A stretch of DNA of 14,269 bases, taken from Solirubrobacter deserti (GTDB taxonomy: Bacteria; Actinomycetota; Thermoleophilia; Solirubrobacterales; Solirubrobacteraceae). The position numbers were made by a program, and so were the translations under genes. Location of the stretch: assembly GCF_003344625.1 (NCBI RefSeq), contig NZ_QPKJ02000015.1:1-14269 (forward strand). The letters are read 5' to 3'. The notes below the pieces were generated by a model. That model saw only the letters and a list, made by a program, of their open reading frames with translations, was not told the origin of the DNA and ran no database searches. Below are positions 1 through 7,781 of this stretch, one piece after another. Numbering within the stretch: position 1 is the first letter of the stretch; each line of letters opens with the position of its first letter.

Positions 1-25
1 AATAGGTTATTATCATTTCTAGCAA

Positions 26-105
26 GCCGCTATGGTGAAATTGGTAGACACGCTGCTCTTAGGAAGCAGTGCTAGAGCATCTCGGTTCGAGTCCGAGTGG
101 CGGCA
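26..105 (+). tRNA. trnL-UAG: tRNA-Leu (UAG)
   Basis: This is an 80-nt class II (long variable arm) leucine tRNA without an intron. The acceptor stem pairs 26-32 with 98-104, including one G-U pair, and base A105 is the discriminator. The anticodon stem pairs 53-57 with 65-69 around a seven-base loop, with anticodon TAG at 60-62. The T-arm carries the usual GGTTCGAGTCC core. No 3' CCA is encoded, as is normal for plastids. It reads CUN leucine codons during plastid translation. It lies 99 bp upstream of ccsA on the same strand, the standard SSC arrangement; rpl32 would be expected just left of the window. Confidence 0.98.
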
Positions 106-204
106 TGAGATCTTCTAAAAGAAATAGAATAAGTCCTATAATGAATTCAATTCCTGATTTCCATTCCGTAATTGAGGTACCCTCCTTTTTTTTTAAGAAT
201 TTTT

Positions 205-1182
205 ATGATATTTTCGACTTTAGAACATATATTAACTCATATCTCCTTTTCGATTGTTTCAATTGTAATTACAATTTATTTGATAACCTTATTAGTCGAT
301 GAAATCGTAGGACTATATGATTCGTCAGAAAGGGGCATGATAGCTACTTTTTTCTGTATAACAGGATTATTAGTCACTCGTTGGATTTATTCGCGACATT
401 TCCCATTAAGTGATTTATATGAATCATTAATCTTCCTTTCATGGAGTTTCTCGATTATTCATATGGTTCCGTATTTTAAAAAACATAAAAATTATTTAAG
501 CGCAATAACCGCGCCAAGTGCTATTTTTACCCAAGGCTTTGCTACTTCGGGTCTTTTAACTGAAATGCATCAATCTGCAATATTAGTACCTGCTCTCCAA
601 TCCCAGTGGTTAATGATGCACGTAAGTATGATGGTAGTGGGCTATGCAGCTCTTTTATGTGGATCGTTATTATCAGTAGCTCTTCTAGTCATTACATTTC
701 GAAAAGACATAAGGATTTTTGGTAAAAGCAATCATTTAATAATATTCAATGAGTTATTCTCCTTTGGTGAGATTCAATACATGAATAAAAAGAAAAGAAG
801 CAGTGTTTTACGAAAGGCTTCTTTTCTTTCTGCTAGGAATTATTACAGGTCCCAATTGATTCAACAATTGGATCATTGGAGTTATCGTATTATTAGTCTA
901 GGGTTTATCTTTTTAACCATAGGTATTCTTTCAGGAGCAGTATGGGCTAATGAGGCATGGGGATCATATTGGAATTGGGACCCAAAGGAAACTTGGGCAT
1001 TTATTACTTGGACCACATTCGCGATTTATTTACATACTCGAACAAATAAAAATTTACAAGGTGCAAATTCCGCAATTGTAGCTTCTATGGGCTTTTTTAT
1101 AATTTGGATATGTTATTTTGGGGTCAATCTATTAGGAATAGGGCTACATAGTTATGGTTCATTTACATTAACATCTAATTGA
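205..1182 (+). CDS. ccsA: Cytochrome c biogenesis protein CcsA (system II heme attachment)
   Basis: CcsA (Ycf5) is a thylakoid membrane protein. With Ccs1 it delivers heme to apocytochromes on the lumen side, so it is needed for cytochrome f and c6. The product is 325 aa and strongly hydrophobic, with several membrane segments. The tryptophan-rich WWD heme-handling signature lies at about residues 247-265 ([13 protein letters not shown]). Candidate heme-ligand histidines are at about H139, H277 and H315. The ATG at 205 gives the canonical N-terminus [10 protein letters not shown]; an in-frame TTG at 172 would add 11 residues unlike the family and is unlikely. No Shine-Dalgarno is obvious; a 9-T run lies at 186-194. 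The soluble loop around residues 178-205 is lysine/serine rich and looks slightly longer than in tobacco (from memory), a typical variable spot. The gene converges on ndhD. Confidence 0.97.
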   Translation: MIFSTLEHILTHISFSIVSIVITIYLITLLVDEIVGLYDSSERGMIATFFCITGLLVTRWIYSRHFPLSDLYESLIFLSWSFSIIHMVPYFKKHKNYLSAITAPSAIFTQGFATSGLLTEMHQSAILVPALQSQWLMMHVSMMVVGYAALLCGSLLSVALLVITFRKDIRIFGKSNHLIIFNELFSFGEIQYMNKKKRSSVLRKASFLSARNYYRSQLIQQLDHWSYRIISLGFIFLTIGILSGAVWANEAWGSYWNWDPKETWAFITWTTFAIYLHTRTNKNLQGANSAIVASMGFFIIWICYFGVNLLGIGLHSYGSFTLTSN

Positions 1183-1252
1183 ATTGAAGAAAGGGCCTGA
1201 CGAAGACAAACAAAGTACGGCGTATATATAAGAAAACTTCGTGTAATCCGGC

Positions 1253-1296
1253 GAGAACCATTTGAATCACAACACTACTTGATTCAAATGGTTCTC
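1253..1296. terminator. Perfect 17-bp stem-loop between convergent ccsA and ndhD
   Basis: The arms 1253-1269 (GAGAACCATTTGAATCA) and 1280-1296 are perfect reverse complements, around a 10-nt loop at 1270-1279. The element lies 71 nt beyond the ccsA stop and 145 nt beyond the ndhD stop. Because it is symmetrical, it can fold in transcripts from either strand. Plastid 3' inverted repeats of this kind are known mainly as RNA-processing and 3'-stability elements that block exonucleases, and less as efficient terminators. Its use for both ccsA and ndhD mRNAs is inferred from position. Confidence 0.8.
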
Positions 1297-1440
1297 ACAA
1301 ATGCTAAACATATCTGGTTCCAATTCATTTTTTTTTACTTAACCTAAGAGAAGAAAAAAAGACTTCTTTTTTTCATTGTACAACGAACGAATCATAGGAG
1401 TGATTTTTTATTTTTTAATTTTTTATTTTATTCATGAAAA

Positions 1441-2943
1441 CTATCTATAAAAATAATTAGATAGAATAGTTTCGACCTTGTCAACTGATAGTGAGAGAAC
1501 GAAATCCGGATAAATACCAATACCTATTACGGGTAGAAAGATAGAGATCGAAATAAATAACTCTCGCGGTCCAGAATCAAAAAAATAAGAGTTTGGAGAA
1601 TTAAATAGCTTGTATCCATAGAACATCTGGCGTGACATCGATAATGAATAAATAGGAGTTAATATCATTCCAATTGCCATTACACAAGTAATTAGTATTT
1701 TTGGCATTAAAAGATATTTTTGGCTGGTAATTATTCCAAAAAAGACTATCAATTCTGCAACAAAACCACTCATGCCTGGTAATGCAAGGGAAGCCATCGA
1801 TAAGATACTGAACATCGTGAATATTTTTGGCATTGGGATAGCTATTCCGCCCATTTCGTCGAGATAAACAAGACGTATTCTATCATAACTCGTTCCTGCC
1901 AAGAAAAAAAGTGCAGCGCCAATAAATCCATGAGAAATTATTTGTAAAATGGCTCCATTGAGTCCCGTATCGGTTATAGAACCAATTCCTATAATTATGA
2001 AACCCATATGAGATACAGAGGAATAGGCTATTCTTTTTTTTAAATTACGTTGACCAGGAGATGTTGAAGCTGCATAGATTATTTGGATTGTGCCTATTAT
2101 CATCAACCAGGGAGAAAATATAGAATGAGCGCGGGATAATAATTCCATATTGATCCGAACCAATCCATACGCTCCCATTTTTAATAAGATTCCAGCTAGA
2201 AGCATACAAGTACTGTAATGTGCTTCTCCATGGGTGTCTGGTAACCATGTATGTAGGGGTATAATCGGTGATTTGACAGCAAAAGCAATAAGAAATACAC
2301 TATAGAATAGTATTTCCAATGCTACAGGATACGATTGATTAGCTGATGTTTCAAAATTTAATGTTGGTTCATTGGAACCATATAAACCGATACCCAGAAC
2401 TCCCATTAAGAGAAAAACGGAACCTCCTGCAGTGTACAAAATAAACTTTGTAGCTGAGTACAGACGTTTCCTTCCTCCCCACATGGATAGAAGTAGATAA
2501 ACAGGAATTAATTCTAACTCCCACATGATAAAAAAAAGTAAAAGGTCTCGAGAAGAAAATGAGCCTATTTGACCGCTGTACATTGCTAACATCAGGAAAT
2601 GGAATAATCGGGAATCTCGAGTAACTGGCCGAGCCGCTAAAGTAGCTAAAGTGGTGATAAATCCCGTCAGTAAAATGGGTCCTATAGAAAGCCCATCTAT
2701 TCCTAATCGCCAGTAAAAATCAAAAAAATTGATCCATTTATAATCCTCCGCCAGTTGGATTAATGGATCGTCCAATTGGAAATGATAACCGAATGCATAG
2801 GTTGTTAAAAGGAGTTCTAAGATACATATACATATAGTATACCATCTAATTATTTTATTTCCTCTATGAGGGAGAAAGAAAATTAAGGAACCCGCGGATA
2901 TCGGCAAAACTACAATTATTGTTAACCAAGGAAAATAATTCGT
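1441..2943 (-). CDS. ndhD: NAD(P)H-quinone oxidoreductase chain 4 (NdhD), ACG start
   Basis: NdhD is a proton-pumping, antiporter-like membrane subunit of the thylakoid NDH complex, homologous to ND4/NuoM. The 500-aa length equals the family norm if translation starts at the ACG at 2943-2941, giving the N-terminus [10 protein letters not shown] after C-to-U editing. An in-frame GTG at 2961 would add six residues and is the only other start nearby. The family's pumping residues are visible: the glutamate in WELELIP (about E142) and the lysine in FAVKSPIIP (about K224). The frame is intact to TAG at 1441. Several codons differ from the usual residues in the way C-to-U editing would correct: R105 (CGG), S128, S225 and S293 (TCA), and P296 (CCT). 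It is co-transcribed with psaC in other plants, and an intercistronic hairpin lies just upstream. Confidence 0.97.
   Translation of the reverse strand, partial: TNYFPWLTIIVVLPISAGSLIFFLPHRGNKIIRWYTICICILELLLTTYAFGYHFQLDDPLIQLAEDYKWINFFDFYWRLGIDGLSIGPILLTGFITTLATLAARPVTRDSRLFHFLMLAMYSGQIGSFSSRDLLLFFIMWELELIPVYLLLSMWGGRKRLYSATKFILYTAGGSVFLLMGVLGIGLYGSNEPTLNFETSANQSYPVALEILFYSVFLIAFAVKSPIIPLHTWLPDTHGEAHYSTCMLLAGILLKMGAYGLVRINMELLSRAHSIFSPWLMIIGTIQIIYAASTSPGQRNLKKRIAYSSVSHMGFIIIGIGSITDTGLNGAILQIISHGFIGAALFFLAGTSYDRIRLVYLDEMGGIAIPMPKIFTMFSILSMASLALPGMSGFVAELIVFFGIITSQKYLLMPKILITCVMAIGMILTPIYSLSMSRQMFYGYKLFNSPNSYFFDSGPRELFISISIFLPVIGIGIYPDFVLSLSVDKVETILSNYFYR
2941..2943 (-). other. ndhD: ndhD initiator ACG, predicted C-to-U edited to AUG
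   Basis: The codon where homologous NdhD proteins begin (before NYFPW) reads ACG on the - strand, with the edited C at 2942. No ATG occurs in frame between here and the upstream spacer. In tobacco and Arabidopsis this codon is created by RNA editing, in Arabidopsis through the PPR protein CRR4. The editing itself is inferred here, not observed. Confidence 0.88.
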
Positions 2944-2970
2944 GGTAAAGACAAGATACACTTGGACCAG

Positions 2971-3021
2971 AAAAACCCGTACTCAAAAAAAAATATATAT
3001 TATTTTCGAGCACGGGTTTTT
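2971..3021 (-). promoter_or_regulatory. Stem-loop in the psaC-ndhD intercistronic spacer
   Basis: The arms 2971-2984 and 3008-3021 pair over 14 positions with a single A/C mismatch, and 2986-2989 can extend the stem by pairing with 3003-3006. The loop is AT-only. It starts 49 nt downstream of the psaC stop and ends 28 nt upstream of the ndhD ACG. This fits a psaC mRNA 3'-end or intercistronic processing element, which would separate the strongly needed psaC message from the weakly translated ndhD message. That role is inferred from position and from known psaC-ndhD processing in tobacco. Confidence 0.65.
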
Positions 3022-3070
3022 GTCGGTAAAAAAAAATAAAATGGATTCGCGTGGAGTTTTCTGGAACGTA

Positions 3071-3373
<303 letters not shown>

Positions 3374-3557
3374 TTAGACACCAGATGAATCAATGATTTA
3401 CCAGAATTTTTCTAATCAATCTACTTCTGGATCGGCTCATGAGAGAGGCCCAAGATACTTTGATTTCTTACGTTTTCGCAAACATGAACATGATCATACA
3501 TTACGTATCATACATGCTAATTGGAATTGATGAATATTAGAATTTCTATGATTAATA

Positions 3558-3863
3558 CTACTTATTCAACAAATTCGATTGATTGATACGAGTTGATTTT
3601 CTGTTACGATAAATTGACGAAACAATAGCTGGTCCAATAGCTGCTTCAGCGGCTGCAATAGCTATAACAAAAATGGAGAAAATGTCTCCTATTAATTGGC
3701 GACTATCAAAAAAATCAGAAAATGTTACGAAATTCATATTAACCGCATTCAGTATAAGTTCAAGACACATAAGGGCTCTAACCATATTTCGGCTGGTGAT
3801 CAATCCATAGATACCGATAGAAAATAAATAGGCACTCAAAACAAGTACATGTTCGAGCATCAT
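3558..3863 (-). CDS. ndhE: NAD(P)H-quinone oxidoreductase chain 4L (NdhE)
   Basis: NdhE is a small membrane subunit of the plastid NDH complex, homologous to ND4L/NuoK. The 101-aa product matches the family length and has three membrane segments. Two buried glutamates characteristic of NuoK are visible at E35 (MCLELILN) and E73 (AAEAAIG). The start at ATG 3863-3861 is chosen because it gives [10 protein letters not shown], aligned with the usual [10 protein letters not shown], and has an AAGGAG sequence 7 nt upstream. The next codon is also ATG, so either could be used. P78 (CCA) stands where relatives have leucine, which suggests an editing site or a substitution. Confidence 0.97.
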   Translation of the reverse strand: MMLEHVLVLSAYLFSIGIYGLITSRNMVRALMCLELILNAVNMNFVTFSDFFDSRQLIGDIFSIFVIAIAAAEAAIGPAIVSSIYRNRKSTRINQSNLLNK

Positions 3864-3870
3864 TGACCAA

Positions 3871-3876
3871 CTCCTT
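3871..3876 (-). promoter_or_regulatory. Shine-Dalgarno sequence of ndhE
   Basis: AAGGAG on the - strand ends 7 nt before the ATG at 3863, a good match to the 16S rRNA 3' end with normal spacing. It supports the short 101-aa NdhE start. Confidence 0.7.
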
Positions 3877-4106
3877 ATCAATCTCGATTCATTTCAATAT
3901 GAACAACAATTCAACCGATTCGATTGACTAGACTATAATATAACAAGTACGGAACAAAGACAAAGAAATAATTCTAATTATTGGTAATAAATCGAACTAA
4001 AAACATTTCTATTTTATACATGAACAATCTTCAAATAGAATTGAAGGGAAATGGATGTGATAACATAGAACAAAGTTTGATTTGGATTGCTAGTTCTAAA
4101 GATTTA

Positions 4107-4637
4107 TTACTGACGAGCCACAGCAATTGCACCTATCAAAGCAACTAAAAGAATTATCGAAATGAGTTCAAATGGAAGAAAAAAATCTGTTGATAAATGA
4201 ATGCCAATTTGTTGACTATTACTTATCAAATCTTGCTCTATAATCTGGTTTGATCTTGTAGTCCAAATAATCCCGTACCATGACGTATCTGGAATAGTAG
4301 TAATTAGTGAAACAAAAATACTTGTACAAACCATCGAAGTAACCCCATCCCCAACAGTCCAAAGATCAAAATCTTTGGAATATCCTGAACCATTCATGAA
4401 CATCACAGCAAATATGATTAAAACATTTATAGCTCCCACGTAAATAAGGAGCTGTGCAGCAGCTACAAAATGGGAGTTTGATGAAATATAGAATAAGGAT
4501 ATACAAACAAGAACCAATCCCAATGAAAAGGCAGAATAAATTGGATTGGTAAGTAATACCACTCCTAGACCTCCTAATATAAGACCTGATCCCAGAAAGA
4601 CTAAAAGAAAATCATGTATTGGTCCAGGTAAATCCAT
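4107..4637 (-). CDS. ndhG: NAD(P)H-quinone oxidoreductase chain 6 (NdhG)
   Basis: NdhG is a membrane subunit of the thylakoid NDH complex, homologous to ND6/NuoJ. The 176-aa length is normal. There are five hydrophobic stretches, including the conserved [17 protein letters not shown] segment at about residues 64-80, which corresponds to the third helix involved in coupling in complex I. ATG at 4637 starts [12 protein letters not shown], and the protein ends IGAIAVARQ. The 5' leader is A/T rich with no Shine-Dalgarno. S17 (TCA) lies at a position that is edited in Arabidopsis ndhG (S to F), but here editing would give leucine. The gene lies 243 bp upstream of ndhE and 385 bp downstream of ndhI. 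Confidence 0.97.
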   Translation of the reverse strand: MDLPGPIHDFLLVFLGSGLILGGLGVVLLTNPIYSAFSLGLVLVCISLFYISSNSHFVAAAQLLIYVGAINVLIIFAVMFMNGSGYSKDFDLWTVGDGVTSMVCTSIFVSLITTIPDTSWYGIIWTTRSNQIIEQDLISNSQQIGIHLSTDFFLPFELISIILLVALIGAIAVARQ

Positions 4638-5022
4638 TATATGTAAAATAAGAAATAAATAAATCGAAATGTTTCATGACCTTATTGACCTGACCAGGAT
4701 AAAAAGTTAAGTTACCCTATTTTTTTTTTTTGATACGTTCCTAATTGAATTAAATTCTAATGGGTGTGGATTGATGTAGGTACAATTATTCGGCCAATCT
4801 AATTTTTTATTCAAAATGGTAGTTTGAAAAAACTATATATTTCGAAATAATTACGTATATATGAATAGATTTTCAATCCAAATTAAGCCTCGATTCTCAC
4901 CAACCAATTAATAGTTGGAATTTGTATTGTAGTTATTGACCAAGGAAATAGAAAAAAAAAACTAATTCCTTTATATCAAAACTGAACCTTAGTAATTGGT
5001 AATTTTTCTTGAATCAAGGGGT
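4638..5022. other. ndhI-ndhG spacer without genes
   Basis: This 385-bp AT-rich spacer holds no credible ORF, tRNA or mobile element. It contains a 12-T run at 4720-4731 and several TA-rich stretches (about 4832-4862). Only a weak 5-bp inverted repeat is visible near 4900-4918. No convincing -35/-10 promoter pair for ndhG was seen. Confidence 0.7.
4720..4731. repeat. 12-bp homopolymer T tract
   Basis: Twelve consecutive Ts lie in the ndhI-ndhG spacer. Mononucleotide tracts of this length in plastid spacers are slippage-prone microsatellites and vary between close relatives. Confidence 0.9.
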
Positions 5023-5526
5023 TTATCCATTTTTGATTTGCGGTGAATTCAAAATTGTTCGAATTGTGTAATCATCAATTACTGGCATTGGTAAACGACC
5101 CAAAGCGATTTGATTATAATTCAATTCGTGACGATCATAAGTAGAAAGCTCATATTCTTCAGTCATTGATAAACAATTTGTTGGACAATACTCAACACAA
5201 TTACCACAAAATATACAGATTCCGAAATCAATACTGTAATTAAGCAATTGTTTCTTTCGAATATTGGTTTCCAATTTCCAATCGACAACGGGTAAATCTA
5301 TAGGACATACACGAACACATACTTCACAGGCAATGCATTTATCAAATTCAAAGTGGATTCGACCGCGGAAACGCTCCGATGTGATCAATTTTTCATAAGG
5401 ATATTGAATAGTTACAGGTAAACGATTTGTGTGGGATAAGGTAATCATGAAACTTTGACCAATGTACCTTGCAGCTCGTACTGTTTGTTGACCATAATTC
5501 ATGAACCCAGTTACCATAGGGAACAT
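5023..5526 (-). CDS. ndhI: NAD(P)H-quinone oxidoreductase subunit I (NdhI), 2x[4Fe-4S]
   Basis: NdhI is the peripheral-arm iron-sulfur subunit of the plastid NDH complex (TYKY/NuoI homologue), carrying electrons towards the quinone site. The 167-aa product has two CxxCxxCxxxCP motifs: C64, C67, C70 and C74 ([12 protein letters not shown]), and C104, C107, C110 and C114 ([12 protein letters not shown]). The ATG at 5526-5524 gives the family N-terminus [14 protein letters not shown]. The frame is also open upstream for 26 further codons, back to an ATG at 5604 that directly abuts the ndhA stop; that longer form is not typical. No Shine-Dalgarno stands before 5526. The gene follows ndhA by 78 nt. 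Confidence 0.96.
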   Translation of the reverse strand: MFPMVTGFMNYGQQTVRAARYIGQSFMITLSHTNRLPVTIQYPYEKLITSERFRGRIHFEFDKCIACEVCVRVCPIDLPVVDWKLETNIRKKQLLNYSIDFGICIFCGNCVEYCPTNCLSMTEEYELSTYDRHELNYNQIALGRLPMPVIDDYTIRTILNSPQIKNG

Positions 5527-5604
5527 ATCGTGAATATCTATGAATAATTTTATATTTGTTTCTTTCTCTTGTTTGAGACAAGTTGTGAATATAGAATAGC
5601 GCAT

Positions 5605-7780
5605 TTACAGTGAAAGGAGTTGGGAAGAAGTTGTTAATAATAGATTACCTAGAGAAATAGGTAAAAGAAATTTCCATCCAAGATTTAATAATTGGTCCAT
5701 TCTTAGCCTAGGTAAAGTCCATCTTGTTGTGATAGGAATGAACAAGAACAAATAAGTTTTAGCTAATGTAATAAAGATACCAATTGTCGTTCCAAAGACT
5801 CCACCCACTTTATTTATTTCAAAAAGTTCAGGAACAAATATGTACGGAATAGAGAGATTCCAGCCGCCCAAGTAAAGAACTGTTACAAAAAATGAAGAAA
5901 CTAGTAGATTTAGATAGGAAGCAACGTAAAATAAACCAAATTTGATACCCGAATATTCGGTTTGATAACCTGCTACTAATTCTTCCTCTGCTTCTGGTAA
6001 ATCAAAAGGCAATCTCTCACATTCTGCTAGGGAAGAAATTAGAAAAATGATAAACCCTATCGGTTGACGCCACAAATTCCACCCCCAAAAACCATATTTT
6101 GACTGCGCCTCAACTATATCAACTGTACTCGAACTGTTAGATAATCATAGTCGGTGATAACATCACTGTTTCCATCGCTATTACAGAACCGTACATGAGA
6201 TTTTCACCTCATACGGCTCCTCGAGGACCACAAATAAATCTAAGGACCAGGTCGGTATTATTTATCTTGATATGTTTGTAGGATAGATAAAGTCAAAATC
6301 GATCGAAAGGTCCCAAATTAGACCAATGGAATTCTGTCTGCTATAAAAAAGCACTTCTGAATTGATCTCATCCTTTACAAATTTCAATTTCTCTTTTTTG
6401 AGTAATAACTTAATCCTTCAATAAAATACTCCTTGTAGCAATATCCATAGATATTTCAACCCATCGTTTTTGATTACGAAAAATAATTAGACATTACATT
6501 AGTTATGACAAGAATTCAATCTCTATGAATATGGATATAGGAAAGAAAGAAAAAAAAAATCTCTTTTTTTTTTTTTATTTTATTGGAATTGCATTCTTTC
6601 TATTTTTTTCATTGCTATTCTTCTTTCTCAAAAGGGGACTTAAAAAAAAAAAGTAAAGGATTATTTCGTTCCTGATAGTCATTTCTTTAATTGGTGGATA
6701 GGGGCATACTCTGGATCGGAATGCTGGGGAGTACTGCCTGATCATTTCTACCAACTTAAAGCCCCAATTAGTATTCCTTTTATGCAGAAATGTCCCTTTG
6801 GATAATTTACATAATCTCCATTACTAATCCTTTATGTACCTTTGTGTTCCTAACCATCCACATCCACTCATTTTTTTCTCAATCCCCTGTTATGGTAATA
6901 CATACAAATGATAGTGAAAACCCCATACAGTTAATTTTTTGAACCCGCTTCAAGCTATGATGACCAATCAACTAATCTTGGGGTAAACAGTCTCTACTGC
7001 TTATGTTTACTTCTGCTTAACCCTTGTACATAGGAAATGAGACTCAATCTTTTTACTGCGAATTTATAAGCTGTTTTCTTTCACTCATATAACTATCTGA
7101 TTTAGTTCATCAACTCGAATGATGAACAAAAAAATGAAGATATCTATTCAACTCATTCAACTTCTTTCCTAGAAAGAAAGGAAAAAGAAAGGAAATAAGG
7201 AAAAGTTTATGTCTCAACGAATCGCACGTAGAGATATTGATAACACACATAGAGTTAATGGTATTTCATAACTAATCGATTGAGCAGCAGCTCGTAAACC
7301 ACCTAAAAAGGAATATTTATTATTTGATCCATATCCTGACATAAGAAGTCCAATGGGAGCAATACTTGAAATGGCGATCCATAAAAAAACACCGATATTG
7401 AGATCGGCTAGAACAAGGTGATAGCCAAAAGGAATTACTGAATAACTTAGTAGAATTGATATGACTGCTATGGATGGTCCGATACTGAATAAACGAGTAT
7501 CTCCTCTAGATGGAAGAAGATTCTCTTTGAAAAGTAGTTTTGTCCCATCTGCTAGAGCTTGGAGAATTCCCAAAGGGCCGGCGTATTCAGGTCCAATACG
7601 TTGTTGTATCCCTGCGGATATTTCTCTTTCTAACCACACAATTACTAGCACACCTATTGTGATTCCCAATACAAGAGTCAAAATAGGGATAAGCATCCAT
7701 ATGATCCCATAGACCTCTTTTACGGATTCCAATCTGGAAAAAGAATTGATATCTTGTACTTCTGTTGTATCAATTATCAT
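5605..7780 (-). CDS. ndhA: NAD(P)H-quinone oxidoreductase subunit 1 (NdhA), split gene: exon 1 7780-7228, exon 2 6143-5605
   Basis: NdhA is the membrane subunit joining the two arms of the plastid NDH complex and forming part of the quinone pocket (ND1/NuoH homologue). Exon 1 (553 nt) and exon 2 (539 nt) join in phase 1, C plus TA giving leucine 185, for 363 aa, the normal length. The 5' splice site is fixed by GTGCG at 7227-7223; the 3' site is fixed by the domain VI fold and the resumed homology ([13 protein letters not shown]). The quinone-site region [21 protein letters not shown] spans about residues 51-71. ATG 7780 gives [10 protein letters not shown]; a TTG at 7792 would overlap ndhH and is not favoured. 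The start lies one nucleotide after the ndhH stop, suggesting translational coupling. S114 (TCA), S189 (TCG) and S358 (TCC) fall at known editing positions. Confidence 0.96.
6145..6184 (-). ncRNA. Group II intron domain VI with bulged branch-point A
   Basis: On the - strand, 6181-6178 pairs with 6150-6147 and 6177-6176 pairs with 6153-6152, leaving A6151 unpaired between the two helices. This A is the eighth base from the intron's 3' end, the expected place for the lariat branch point. Confidence 0.85.
6185..6219 (-). ncRNA. Group II intron domain V (catalytic hairpin)
   Basis: The - strand reads GAGCCGTATGAGGTGAAAAT and continues to a complementary 3' arm ending in TACGGTTCT. The arms pair around a GAAA-type tetraloop with the conserved internal bulge. 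This is the classic domain V of plastid group II introns, which binds the catalytic metal ions. Confidence 0.92.
6550..6576. repeat. Adjacent poly-A (10) and poly-T (13) tracts in the ndhA intron
   Basis: Ten As at 6550-6559 are followed, after TCTC, by thirteen Ts at 6564-6576. The two tracts are mutually complementary and could form a weak A-U hairpin. They are probable length-variable microsatellites in a non-catalytic part of the intron. Confidence 0.85.
6642..6652. repeat. 11-bp poly-A tract in the ndhA intron
   Basis: Eleven consecutive As lie on the + strand in the AT-rich intron interior. This is a candidate mononucleotide microsatellite. Confidence 0.85.
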
Positions 7781-7781
7781 T

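Larger units (their letters stand above)
6144..7227 (-). other. Group II intron of ndhA
   Basis: The 1,084-nt intron begins GTGCG (7227-7223) and ends AT (6145-6144). Domain V is at 6219-6185 and domain VI at about 6184-6145. A probable EBS1 (GTAGAG, 6997-6992) sits in a 6-nt loop on a 6-bp stem (7002-6997 with 6990-6985) and is perfectly complementary to the last six bases of exon 1 (7233-7228). There is no maturase ORF, so splicing must depend on proteins encoded elsewhere, by inference nuclear splicing factors. The interior is AT rich, with a 10-A run (6550-6559), a 13-T run (6564-6576) and an 11-A run (6642-6652). Confidence 0.93.

Noticed and set aside
172..204. Extension of ccsA to an upstream TTG
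   Set aside because: The 11 extra residues are unlike the family, and the ATG at 205 gives the conserved N-terminus.
69..302. Open frame on the + strand starting inside trnL-UAG and running into ccsA
   Set aside because: It overlaps a tRNA and the ccsA start in another frame, and its sequence resembles no known plastid protein; chance.
5393..5581. Second - strand open frame overlapping ndhI in another phase
   Set aside because: It overlaps the conserved ndhI coding sequence and has no recognisable homology.
6144..7227. Possible intron-encoded maturase or mobile element in the ndhA intron
   Set aside because: No open frame of meaningful length is present; plastid matK lies in trnK, and this intron is normally ORF-less.
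7461..7712. + strand open frame antisense to ndhA exon 1
   Set aside because: It lies wholly opposite a conserved coding exon and shows no recognisable domain.
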